DNA from: Owenia fusiformis
Lineage: Eukaryota; Annelida; Polychaeta; Sabellida; Oweniidae
Direction of reading: 5' to 3'
DNA length: 64,000 nucleotides
Assembly (NCBI GenBank): GCA_903813345.2
Contig: CAIIXF020000012.1
Location: forward strand, 22,024,184 to 22,088,183
Shown here: positions 12,858-25,900 of the stretch, piece by piece
Position numbering within the stretch: the first letter of the stretch is position 1
Layout: each line of letters starts with the position of its first letter
Position numbers and translations under genes: made by a program
The notes under the pieces: model-generated
The model's input: the letters and a program-made list of their open reading frames with translations, nothing else
What the model was told of the DNA's origin: nothing
Database searches by the model: none

Positions 12858-13480
12858 GAAGGATACGTTTCATTACACTCAATAAATAGTTATCACTTTT
12901 GACGATATATACATATCTCATGGGAATGTATTTCCATCTGCTCAAGATATTATATTTTAGCTTCGAAAATCACAATCGTTTGATAATACATTTGTCTCAG
13001 AATGATAGGCCACCCTGTAGCAATGTAGCTTTCACTTGAAGTGTACCCTTGAATATAATGAACTTACTTTCAAATTGGTCTTGCTTTTGTGGTGTATGTG
13101 GCTTTTTAGCAAATCTGCCACGCTCATTTCTTTCCAGAACCATCATCTTGTTCAAATGTATCACAATACGCGCATGTATAGACAGATGACATAGATATAC
13201 ATATAAATTATATATTGCACCTGTATTTACTTACATGGGAATAATTGTTCCCTTTGGAAAAATGCAAATGCATGGACATATATTTTCATCTTATATATGA
13301 CTTCAAGCTAACATATTATTTCATATTTATATTTTCATAGTTAGTTTAACATGAATAATAGATCCATGAGAACAATATTCTTTTTTTTTAAATTGATGGG
13401 TTTACTGTGAATTCAATAAATTACAATTTGCAAGGGGTAAGTATACTGTATGAGCTGGCTAGTGGCTTTGTATTTTATGT

Positions 13481-13897
13481 TAGGCCAGGGTAATTAAATT
13501 AGTTGTTTCTCTTTCTTCTATTTTTCAAAATTGATACGGGAATGACGGTTTTTATATTACCTTTTTTTGTCTATCTAAAATGCTGATGAGGGACGGGATG
13601 ATTTTTTTCTTTAAAATAACTGTAAAAACAAATTACTAATTTTGAAGGAAATAAACTGGGTTTATGTTGAATTTATATGTTAAATTTAGCCTACTTTACT
13701 GGTATATTTGATCATATATCAGTACCACGATATTGTCAATTATCCTGATCCATAAAAAGTAAAAAAAGTGTTTCACACGCCATGGATGCGCGCGAGGTAC
13801 GGTGTTTTTTCTCAGAAATGGCAGAAAAAAGGTGGAGGGGGGATTGGGCCACACGCGGGCAAGAATGAGAAACAACTAATTTAAATACCCTAACCTC
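13481..13897. mobile_element. MITE with ~30-bp terminal inverted repeats
   Basis: The left end contains 'aattagttgtttctc' and the right end 'gagaaacaactaattt'. About 415 bp with no coding capacity. It is a probable non-autonomous DNA transposon. Confidence 0.6.
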
Positions 13898-14610
13898 AGT
13901 TCATCCAGTAGTTCGTTTTTACTGCAAAGTAGTGTTTTTATATGCAGCTTAATAGCATAAAATATGTTGAATGAAGCATATGTTGTGGATAAGTCGTGTG
14001 ACACACAAACTGACCAATACATGAGGGTATTAGCTACTTTTCACATAAACCAAAGGAGGACAGTGCTTTTATTTCAACTGGGAGCTTACCTCCACACGAC
14101 TGATCATGTGACCATGGTGGTGGTCCCCTTTAAGGCAGGTTAAAACAGAGCAACCTTGATTTTTCAGTTGAAAAATGTCACTTATTCATGCCTCTCTCTT
14201 GTACATGTATAGCCTTGTAGAACACTCATTCTTCTCATGACATTCATATGAAGCCTTCAGGTAAACACAAACAAACTTAAAAAGGTATGTTGACTCACAA
14301 CACAAAATATACTTTCAGGACAAACAATAAGAGTCTCTCCAAATATTAGTAGCCTACTGCATTATTGAAAAGTGAATCACTATAATGAATATCATAACAA
14401 AAATCTCTGTAAACATGTCTTAGTGCCCTGGGTTGACAGCATTTGATAAATGTCCTTTATTTGTGATCTTATATTAAATACGTGCCAGGTCAAAAAATAT
14501 CCTGGAATGTTTTGAAAAGGTCATTCCTGGTGAAATTTAAATTTCATAGATTGACATTTTTATTTAAAGATGGCAGCACAATGTATTAAATCTACACATC
14601 ACTTTAAAAT
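13898..14610. other. Intergenic, nothing recognised
   Basis: No gene, RNA or clear repeat seen between the MITE and the LINE tail. Confidence 0.45.
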
Positions 14611-16425
14611 GCAATCATTTCATTTCATTTCATTTATTTATTTTCAAACATCTGGTGAAACATACAGATAAGGCGGATGACACCCTAATGGGCATATTAT
14701 CCGCACAGAGAAGATGAACATGACAAGCAGTGTTGTGTAAATTATGTATCTCCAGCCTCGCACTCCCCACCCCCACCCCCCACCCGTCAGCATGGTCTTA
14801 ACAATATGGAAAGTAAACTGGGTTGCCAGTTACAGTCTCTGAGCAGTATATTCGAATAAGGTTAAGTGCTTTGAAAAATGATAGGCGATGATATATGTTG
14901 GCTTTGCCAATAAGATGATGGAATAAAAACAATGAGCAGAAAAAGAAAGAACGATAACAATAGCTACTAGGTAGACAGCATAAGTGAATAGCTAATTGGA
15001 GATTGTTATCATTGATTGATCAAAAATGACTTGATCTTTTTCTTGAAAAGAGGTATAGAGTTGCACTTAGTAACTTCATCAGGTAATATATTCCATAAAT
15101 CTGGTCCCTGCTTACTGATGGAATATTTGCCAATGTTTGTTCTAAAAGTTGCTGATCTGAGTTTGAATTGTTGTCTAGTCTCATGTCTATGAATAATATT
15201 GTTTGGAGTGAAGTAATAACTGAATTGGTTTTTGGATGTTGGGTCAGTGCCTTTGATACATTTGAAAAGATATGTCAGGATACTGACTTTAAAAATTTGA
15301 AATATATTAAGAATGTTAGCATTTTTGAAGAATGGTGCTGTGTGATCTCTTAATTTACAATTTGTATCATATATTCTTATAAATTGTTTTTGCAAACAGT
15401 GAATTTTATTTAAAGAAGATGGGGGAACGTTCCCCCATACAATAAGGTTATAGTTTAAATATGAATAAATTAAGGAATAATAAATATGTTTTAAACTCTT
15501 TTTGTCTAAAAGGTGTTTGACTCTGTGAATAACTCCCAAAGTCTTTGAGATCTTCGTTTCAACATAGTTAATGTGGGCTTTCCATGATAAATGTTCATCA
15601 ATAAGTGTTCCGAGGAAATTACAAACTGATTTTCTTTCAAGTGGGATGTTATTCATTGTGAGATTGACTTTGCTGTAATCTATTTCTTTTTGAGCAGTTT
15701 TGAAAATAATGAAGTTGGTTTTGTTTGGATTGAGAGCGAGTTTGTTGCATTTAAACCATTCATTTATAATAGATAGCTCTTTATTTGCAGTAGAATTGAT
15801 TTCATCAAGATTATCACCAGAAAAGAGAATATTTGTGTCATCTGCGTAAAGGAACATTTCTGCTTTCTCTGAACATTTGTAGATATCGTTAATGTAAATA
15901 ATAAAAAGTAATGGGCCCAGTATTGTGCCTTGAGGCACTCCACAGGTAAAATTGGCTATATCTGAGGTTGTATCATCAATTTCTACAATTTGAGATCGAT
16001 CTGACAGATAACTTTGGAACCATTTGAGAGCAGTACCTCTTATGCCATAGTGATCTAGTTTTTTCAAAAGAATAGTATGGTTTAAAGTATCAAACGCTTT
16101 TGAAAGGTCACACATAATTCCTAAACAAAGTTTCTTTTTATCAATAGCAAGTCGTATGGTTTCAACAAATTTTAAAAGTGCCATGAAAGTTGAGTGATTT
16201 TTCTTAAATCCGTATTGGTGGGCATAAAATACATTTTGTTTTTCAAGGAAATCAAAAGTTCGAATATATATACATTTCTCAAAGATTTTTGAAAAGACTG
16301 ATAAGAGAGAGATAGGTCTATAATGGTTAAATACATCTGTTCTGTCTTTTTTGTGGATTGGAATTACTTTTGCGAATTTAAGTTTATCTGGAAATACTCC
16401 AGATGAAAATGAAAGGTTAATAACA
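14611..16425 (-). mobile_element. 5'-truncated non-LTR retrotransposon (CR1/Jockey-like)
   Basis: Minus-strand LINE fragment. It has the C-terminal reverse transcriptase frame (15009-16425), then about 370 bp of 3' untranslated sequence. It ends in a (TGAAA)n simple-repeat tail (plus 'tttcatttcatttcattt' near 14617-14640), as CR1/L2/Jockey-type elements do. The 5' truncation near 16425 is typical of incomplete target-primed reverse transcription. Confidence 0.8.
15009..16425 (-). pseudogene. Reverse transcriptase fragment of a LINE
   Basis: Encodes the palm/thumb part of a non-LTR reverse transcriptase. Visible motifs are DLSKAFDT (first catalytic Asp), GVPQGTILGPLLF, and the catalytic YADD box within FLYADDTN; the C-terminal tail ends in LPDEVTK...FKKKIKSFL. 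The first internal Met is at 16184, but the frame stays open upstream to about 16425 (IPIHKKD...RPISLLSVFSK), where a stop and loss of similarity mark the truncation. There is no endonuclease domain. No internal stop or frameshift in about 470 codons suggests a fairly recent insertion. It cannot retrotranspose on its own. Confidence 0.85.
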
Positions 16426-16868
16426 TATCATGGGTTGTTCATGGGTCAACTGTACAATTTTGACCTAAAATGAAAGAATATACAATGGTGAACAAATGGG
16501 GCAAATCTCATGGCTCGAATCCCTGCATGATTTTGTGGCTCACACAATGAGCCTAAGGCTGTCTGTATGTCTGTCCATCATTCTGACAACAGTGGCTGCA
16601 CAAATTAAAAGTGCTATTCTTATTAACTCATATCCACTTTTTTATTTTATTTATTTTACATTTATCATTAAAACTAAATGGTAATACTTTGAAATTACAG
16701 TTAAAAACAACACCAACTTTATATCAGAGCTATATGATCTTGTTAATTAACAGTATTAAAATGTAAAAATAGTTATATGTCCACTTGATGTTAGTTGGTA
16801 AAATTACTTATTCATGCAGCTATCCATGTATAACTGCATTCAATTTTGATGTTCTTGTATGTTTTCAG
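16426..16868. other. 5' flank / 5'-UTR intron of the SLC5 gene
   Basis: Non-coding. It ends in a good acceptor (TATGTTTTCAG at 16858-16868) nine bases before the SLC5 start codon, so at least one untranslated exon and the promoter should lie upstream. I could not locate either. Confidence 0.5.
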
Positions 16869-16877
16869 AATTGAAAG

Positions 16878-16988
16878 ATGGCGTTTGAGGGTTTGAAGTG
16901 TGAGCTGCAGACGGACAAGCAGTTACATTGGGGAGATATCGTTGTTATTGCTGTCTACTTTGTCATTGTCATAATTGTTGGAATTGCA
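16878..16988 (+). CDS. SLC5A9: SLC5 gene coding exon 1
   Basis: Residues 1-37, starting [10 protein letters not shown] and entering the first membrane helix. An acceptor lies just before the exon (AG at 16867-16868), so nine untranslated bases belong to this exon and a 5'-UTR intron precedes it. Donor GTAGGT, phase 0. Confidence 0.88.
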
Positions 16989-19900
16989 GTAGGTTTTTTT
17001 CACGTTTGTCTTACTTTTTAATTTCATTAAGGTGAAGAGCTACAATGAATTTTTGTATGAAGATTAAACTTCATAATATGTTGCTTAACAATGTGCCATT
17101 TCTATATGAGCAGATAATAAATATAATTTGTCATGAATCTAGGAGAAAATTCTCATTCAAATGTATTGATTTGATTTGATTTTAGTCATCCTTTAAAAAC
17201 CCTGGTGGAATAAAGGGCCATTTTCTAGCAGGAAAGTCCATGCATTGGATCTTGGTAAGTCAAATTTGAGTTGAGATTTATAGTACAGAATGTAAGTTCT
17301 ACATTATTCAATCGTTAAATGTTCCTGAGCATCGGTCTAGTCTTGTTAATGAATACAAATTGTGCAAATTATAATATAAGTGAATCTCATGGAATTATAT
17401 TTTTCATGACCCTCTTACTAAGCAAATTAATTAGATGAAGGATAAATTATTTTGTCAGTGTTAATTATACATATTGAGAATTATGATTATTATGTCACCA
17501 CCAAAAAGTGGTGACATTGTTATGGTCTCCCTTTTTTTACGCCAATGGGCCGTTGCGTTGGTGGTTGGCGGTTGGCAATCGTTGGTCGACGTCTGTAACA
17601 AATTCTTACAAGTTCCAATGATTTAATAAATACTGTATAGACTGACTTCAATTGTCTTCAAAATCATCTGCATGTTTTCAGAAGTTCAAATCTGACTTTT
17701 AATTAAGATTTGACCTTCAATGACCTTTTCAAGGTCAAAAAGGTCTTTTTACAACTTGCTTCTAATTAACCAATTTTTTTCAAAATCATCTATAAGTTAC
17801 CGGACATTCAAATCTGATTTGAGATTTGACCTTCACTGACATGCTTAAGTTCCAAAAAGGTCAAAAAGGTATTTGTTCAACTTGCTGCAAATTGTGCAAT
17901 TTTTTTTCAAAATTATCTACAAGTTTTCAATATTTCAAATCTGACTATAGATTTGATCCTTAAATGACATTCTCAAGGTCAAAATAGATTTGACCTTTAA
18001 TGACCTCCTCAAGGTCAAAGGGTCTTTTTATCTTGCTTCAACTAGGTGGTGACATTTTGTCATGTTCATGCCTTGTTTAACATTAGGGCCTCACACAATG
18101 ATTTGTTTGATTTCAAAACTTAGGATTATTAAACATTAAATACTCCTTCTATATTTTTCATGACCCTCTTACTAAGCAAATTAATTAGATGAAGGATAAA
18201 TTATTTTGTCAGTGTTAATAATAATAACAGTAGAGTATATAGAGTTGGAAACAATGATTCCTTTGATTATGTTGCAAAAGCCAATCCTAAAAAATGATGA
18301 AACTACTATTATTACTAGCATAGGCGTAGCCAGGGGTAGTGCAATGGGTGCACCCCCTCCTTACCAATAAAAATAAAACCATGAGAAAGGAGAAGAAGAG
18401 GTTTAAAATGCTTTTTATTTGAAGCTTCTAGCTCAATATTGAAGGAAGTTGCATCAATTTTTGTAGAAGTCAAAATAAAACTTATTTTTTGGCTTATTTA
18501 TGTCGCAATCGCAACCCCCTCCCCGGATGAAAACTGAAATATTTTGGCGATTGCACCCCCCTGACTGAAAGCTGGCTACACCCCTGACTAGTATTATTAT
18601 CATAGCATATGATCATGTATTACTGATTCTAGGTTGGAGCCTCATTGTTTGCGAGTAACATTGGTAGTGGACATTTCATAGGACTAGCTGGAACAGGGGC
18701 TGCAAGTGGAATAGGGATAGCAGCCTTTGAACTCAATGTAAGTAAATCATTGCATTATCACACAAAGCTTAGAAATGTTTTAGAATACTGCTTTGAACTT
18801 AAAATCTAACCAATCTTTTTCAAACATCATCTACAGGTCGTCTTGAGTTCATATCTTACCTTAGATTTGACTTCGATTGACCATCAAAAATGCCTTTGGG
18901 GAGGGCTCCTTAAAATAGTGTGCAATCTTAATATCTAGGTAAATTTTGATATTAAATTTCACACTTGGTTAGTAATTGTTAGACCTCCACATTTGCCAGG
19001 CATCTCAGTGAGACGTGATTGGAGCAGCCATATTGCCGATTTTTTTTCTTTAATCTGTGCCTGTCAATTAAATCTAGGTATTAAAATATGAACAGTGTGG
19101 CAGCAGCTCACCATTATATTGTTGAACCGGCTGTATTCTGAATTTATGACCCTATTAGCAGTACAGATATGTTCGTATTTTGTTGTTCCAGGCAGTCTGG
19201 ATCTTATTGCTCCTTGGATGGGTGTTTGTACCAGTTTATATTGCATGTGGGGTAAGTTCAAATATCTCTAAAGTAACATTCAAAGTCATGAACAATGGTA
19301 AATGAATAATCAAAACATATTTTGCATGGTGCCTAAACAATGTATGTACATGACAAGTAAATTTTACTTGAAATAATGCCTAAGGGGTGTAGTCTAGGGC
19401 TGAAACATTTGTCCAAGGGGTGAAATGTCTAGAAAGCATTTGTACATTTGGGATAAAATATCACATGTGGGTTTAATTGTAATCTTTGTGGAAAATATGA
19501 AAATCTTCATGGTTATCTGTACATATGATATGATAACTCAAATTAATGAGCTGACCTTCTTTGTAGATTTACACACTTCCAGAGTATATTCACAAAAGAT
19601 TTGGTGGCCAGCGTATCCGAGTTTACCTCTCTGTGCTTGGACTCATCCTGAATGTCTTCACTAAGGTTGCTGTAAGTATTTATAATATGTGTAATTTCAC
19701 TTGACTTCACTTGATTGTTACATCTTTGAAGTTGTTGTGTATTTCAGTGTTCTTCCTGTGAATGGGCTCAGAAGGAGGCCATCTTATCATTATTCTCTTG
19801 TAAGAAAAATTCATTGGTAACTTGAACATGTCTGTTCTGCAGTATTTGTCATTTTTTGTAAGCCTACTATCACACCAAACTAGTTCTCACTACGTTCTCG

Positions 19901-22900
19901 GAAACGGGCTTCAACTGTGTACAAATGGACTGGACGTACTTAGAACCATTTGGGGTCTATTTACAAACCTCATCGAACGTACTCGAATGGGTAGGTCCTC
20001 TAGAACTAACATGCTCATAATGTTCTCTTGGTTGTCAAAACTGGTTTAAAACTGTGTGCGAACCGAATGAACGTAGCTAAAACGTTCTACGGTCTGTTTA
20101 CGAACTTCATGGACTTTCCCGGACGGGGAATGTGATTTAGAATTTTGAATCGATTCAAATTCGATGGCGACCATACCGTTCTGTAATCAGGTCATGAATA
20201 CCTTCTAGACTAAGGAACGCGTTATACGACTTTGCACACCGACGTGGTGCGACCTGAACAAACTGCGAATGAGATGGACGTATTGAAGACTGTTTATGAA
20301 TGAAGTAGCTAATTATTTTAGACATATTTCCCGACCACAGCCAGATTGAGCCCGTTTTACGATGTTTTCGTAGGACTGGCAAGAACGGGTAAGAACTAGT
20401 TTGGTGTGATAGGGGGGTAAAAGACCATGTGCAGTATGGCAAGTGATTTTAGACGGTCATATCCTTCACCATGAGTACTTTCTGGGCATAAATACAGTGG
20501 TTTTTATTAAAACAATATGTTTTCTTTCAAGTGAAGTACCTATGATGATAAAAATATCAATCGAACAATTCGAAAAATTATGAACATATTTACTCAAAAG
20601 AGGATCTCCTTTTTCTGATGTTTATTGCATGAAAAGATTATTCAACAAGGGGTCTAAAACATCTTCAAAAATATAATGGTATTGAAAGTCTAGTTTTGAA
20701 GATATCAATTTCCGATGACCAAAATGATGCTGAAAACAATGTATAGCACGAGTTTTTCCCTATGGGAAAATAACATTGGATATGTGGTTTTTAACTTTAA
20801 CGCATTTCAATACGCATCCCCTTTCAGAAATTGTTAATATAGTGTAGAAGAAACTTTCGATATGTTTAAATTGAGAAAAACAAGATCCTCTTTTTAGAAA
20901 ATAAGCCTTACAATTTTTAAAAAGTGCCAAGGTGGGACCCTAATCCATAATTTTTCAGAGAGTTGGATTGATATTTTACTATCATGGGGACTTCACTTGA
21001 AAGAAAACATATTGTTTTAGTAAAAACCATTGTATTTAAGGCCAGAAAGTACTCATGGTGAAAGATATGACTGTCTAAAATCACTTGCCATACTGCACAT
21101 GGACCTTTTGCTTTGTGCAATAATATGTTGTATGTGGTTGTATACTCGGAGGCCTCAGTATAATGTTACTAAATATTTTTATATTAAATGACCATGACAT
21201 AAATATGCTTCGTTATCAAACCCCAGAAATTCATTAAATCCATCAAAATTATTTATAAATTAAAAGAATTTATTTTTCAAAACCGCAAAGTTTACTTTTG
21301 CCAGTCTTCAACTGCTTGAAACAAATATTAATTTGCAATTTTTGAAGCTTCTTTCATATTTTGTGTTGATTTAAGGAAATACGCAGTCTTTTAGTACAGC
21401 ACATTAAATTCAGCTTACCCTGAGTTTTCAGGTAATCAGGGGGTCATTAACAGAACTTTCGCAAACTTACGAATTCGTAATTCGTAACTTTATGAAATTC
21501 GTAAATATTTAAAAAGTTACGAATGACTTACGAATTCGTAAGGTTACGAATCGGCCATTAACAGAACACTTTCGTAAGTCATTCATAAGTTTTATCGTTC
21601 GTAAACGAATTTCAAATTGTGACGTCATCTTATATCATTATTTAGCACAAATAAAAATATGATGTCATTTGATATCATTGCGTGTTGTGATTAAACCTGT
21701 CTCCGCGATGTCAAAGATTCCCAGCTCAGGAACATATTTGCTTATCATGTAAGAATAGGTGGATATTTTAGCTTGAAACTTAGCATGCATATAAAGAACA
21801 ATTTCTTTTTGCCAACCTGTATACCTTACAAAAGAACTGGATGAGAAATATGCCATTCGCAAAGTTATGAAAGGGTCTGAGGTGCTATTAAAGTTACGAA
21901 CGAAAGCATATGTGACGTCATTTTTTCGTAACTTTGCGAATCGTTCGTAACTTTACGAAAGTTCTGTTAATGCACATTTACCAAATTCGTAAAATTAACA
22001 ATTGACTTGCGAATTCGTAACTTTGCGAAAGTTCTGTTAATGACCCCCCGATTAATTTATAAATGAGGGACTTACTCAAAGGCAACCAGACTTTCTGACC
22101 TTTGAATATCTACATATGAAAATATATTTGCAATTTCACATTCCAGGCTGACTTGTATGCCGGGGCATTTTTCATTCGACTAGCACTTGATCTGAATGAG
22201 CCTTGGCAGATGTATATAACAGTGATTGTTTTGCTGGTGATTGCAGCTCTATTTACAATCTCAGGTAAGAACTGTTATCTACAGGGAGAAGTGTGTTATC
22301 AATGTGAGATTTTAACACTCAAATATTACTGATTTCAAAATTTAAATATACAGCATAAGTTTGAAATATAATATTTATTTTGTAAATAACGGATATTGAG
22401 TTCGCTTTTGGCAGGAGTGGGACTGGGATGGATACAGCGTGTATCCACCTTGGCGATAGTTCCCTAGATACACTATATGATCCCACTTGTTATGTACCAA
22501 AAACCTCAGTAGGTATGGAATACACAGAAATGTCTATCCCACTCCCAAGACTTGCATTCTGGCACACATATCAGTATTATGTAATGTGGATGACATTTAA
22601 GGTAAAATATGATTACCTCTCACTCAGAGAGGCCTTGACAATTACTTATAAAGGGTTATGTAAAATTTCCTGTTTAAAAAACAATATTGTGGCTCCTTAG
22701 CTCCTATCATGTCTCACTGAGAGGCCTTGCACAAGTGGAGGTCTAACAATTACTTAACAATCAAGTGTGAAATTTAATATTATAATGTTATGATAACATA
22801 AAGAAAAAATATCACAAAATATTTTTTTAATAATTATATTTTTTATAAATAATTTTCTCTGCATGGTAGAAAACAATTAGATCCCATATTGAGTTCCATA

Positions 22901-25900
22901 GTTCAGCAAACTAGGGTCAAAAGAAGGACACCATTTCTCACAGGATCTACAGACATGTATATATACCATTAACATTAAAAAGGTGAAAATGTCTGGAATA
23001 AGGATTATGTAATATTACTGAAGTCTGCTACTTTCAAATTATTAGTTGATAATTATTATTAGAACTTTAATGAACAGGGGGCAATTTTGACATTTTTAAG
23101 TCCAAAGACACTCAAAAAGTGTATTTGAAAAGAAAGGTTATGTTGAAAATACTCGTATCTTACATACATGTATAGCACGTATAAGGTGGGAATAGAACTT
23201 TTGATTGACAACATTGAGATACATTTTTTACCTTTTATCAAAAAAATAAGCATAGAAAAACACTTGACTTATTTTTTTTAACAATCATACTTTAGGTGAC
23301 ATTTTCTAATTTATAATTTTACATACTGAATTAGTTTGACACTTACTGCATAAATATTTCAATGTCTCAAAAATGTAATTAATTACGTTAGGCAGGGAGA
23401 GGGTGAAAGTGGTGTTTAATTAGGTGACAGACATTGACTTTTAAGTTTCCAAGGATTTGTCTTCTGCAATTCCTGGTTTGACAGGCATGGCATGATCAAT
23501 AAATGTACTCAACAGATATGATGTATAAGAGAGGAATTCATAATGTTTTGTTTATAGCAGTAACATAGTCACAATGTATGCTGTGGGGTTGCACTTGTAG
23601 TCTGCACGCAAATCAACATTTTGACTCATTAATAGAAGAGAGGAGGGGGTTAAGACCTAACTAAATTAATTACATTTTTTCACATACATTGATCGAAGTG
23701 TTGACTAAGCCCCTAAGCTATTTATTTATAGGCACTTTCATTATACTTAAATAACTTAATAAATGGCATCTGAATCCAAGCCTGACTATGAAATCTGAGT
23801 CCCAGCCTGTCTATGGCATCTGAATCTCAGCCTCTCAATACAGGGCGTATCAAAAAAAACGCAACAAGTAGTTATCTCGTAAAATCACAAAACTAGTGAT
23901 GACTACATCAATTTCATTTAATGTACCATAAAGCCATGTCTCTCCTCTTTGCAATGATATGTCATTCATTCACATGTGGTAATGGTTGGGTGAGAAATCC
24001 TTCCATTTGCACAGTGGGTCAAAATCGGCTCTGCACCAAGTTTTAGATATTGAAAAAATCAGTGCAAGGGCTAAGTGCTAATGGAAGTTCCCCTGACTTG
24101 AATTGTTGTGACTTTTTCTTTTGGAGCTTTCTCAGGAGCATCTGTGCTCACAATTCCTCCACCAGATATTGCAAAACCTCGAGAAAGATTTGCCCATGGG
24201 CTGCTTTTCTTTGCTTTAACCCACACATGATTCAGGGCTGAACCATGCATGACGTGGACAGATGAGCGCATCTTTATGTGCAAGGAAGTGGTGGCAATTT
24301 GGAGGGGTATAGATGTTTTCTTGCAAGAGTATGAGTATGAACAACTTACTGTCTATGCCATACCTGTCACACCTTCTTCCAATAGCCCCTATGCCCCTTG
24401 TACTGACTTTTGCAATGTTTTAAACTTGGGGTCCGAGCTGAAATTTGCCCCACTTTGCAAAATTAATGATCATTCGGCCAGAGATGACTCCCTGTGAATG
24501 AATGATATTCCATTACAAAGAGGAGTAATTTGGTTTTTGGTACATTGAATTAAAAGGATGCAGTCAGCATTGGTTTTATGTTTTCGTGTAATATTGCATC
24601 AGGCTCCGTACACTGACTTTTGCAATGTTTATAACTTGGCCCGAAGCTAATTTTGGCCCACTTTGCAAATGGAATGATTACTCACCCAACCATGACCAAA
24701 TATCAATGAATGATATATCATTGTAAAGAGGAGACACATGGCTTTATGGTGCATTGAATGAAATCAATGCTGTTATCACTGGTTTTGTGCTTTTCCAAGA
24801 TAACAATCTGTTGCGTTTTTTTTATACGCACTGTAGTATCTGAATCCCAGACTGTCTGTGGCATCTGAATCCCAGACTGTCTATGGCATCTGAATCCCAG
24901 ACTGTCTATGGCATCTGAATCCCAGCCTGTCTATGGAATCTGAATCCCAGACTGTCTGTGGCATCTGAATCTCAGACTGTCTATGGCATCTGAATCCCAG
25001 ACTGTCTATGGCATCTGAATCCCAGCCTGTGTTTCTATTTTCCAGGTGGTTTAACAGCGGTGTTTCTATTTTCCAGGTGGTTTAACAGCTGTGTTTCTAT
25101 TTTCCAGGTGGTTTAACAGCAGTGTTTCTATTTTCCAGGTGGTTTAACAGCTGTGTTTCTATTTTCCAGGTGGTTTAACAGCTGTGTTTCTATTTTCCAG
25201 GTGGTTTAACAGCAGTGTTTCTATTTTCCAGGTGGTTTAACAGCTATGTTTCTATTTTCCGTGTAGTTCAACAACAGTGTTTCTATTTTCCAGGGGGTTT
25301 AACAGCTGTGATATGGACTGACTTTGCCCAGACTATTATCATGATTATTGGGGCCTTAGTTCTCATGGTACAAGGTACGCAATTTATAATCTTCATTTAA
25401 GTCTTGTCGTCAAAGTGCTTATTGTTTTTAAAGGGTAAGGTTTAATGTTGATGAAGGGTAATGTTTGGTCTTATTGTCAAGGTGTTTATCTGTAAACAAT
25501 GGGAATAAATGGTAAGGTTTAATGTTGATGAAGGGTAATGTTTGGTCTTATTGTCAAGGTGTTTTAATTTATCTGTAAACAATGGGAATAAATGGTAAGG
25601 TTTAATGTTGATGAAGGGTAATGTTTGGTCTTATTGTCAAGGTGTTTATCTGTAAACAATGGGAATAAATGGTAAGGTTTAATGTTGATGAAGGGTAATG
25701 TTTGGTCTTATTTTCAAGGTGTTTTAATTTATCTGTAAACAATGGGAATAAATGGTAAGGTTTAATGTTGATGAAGGGTAATGTTTGGTCTTATTGTCAG
25801 GTGTTTTAATTTATCTGTAAACAATGGGAATAAATGGTAAGGTTTAATGTTGATGAAGGGTAATGTTTGGTCTTATTGTCAAGGTGTTTATTTATCTGTA

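Noticed and set aside
24249-24497. 82-codon plus-strand frame in SLC5 intron 6
   Set aside because: Inside the degenerate mariner element and without a transposase motif of its own.
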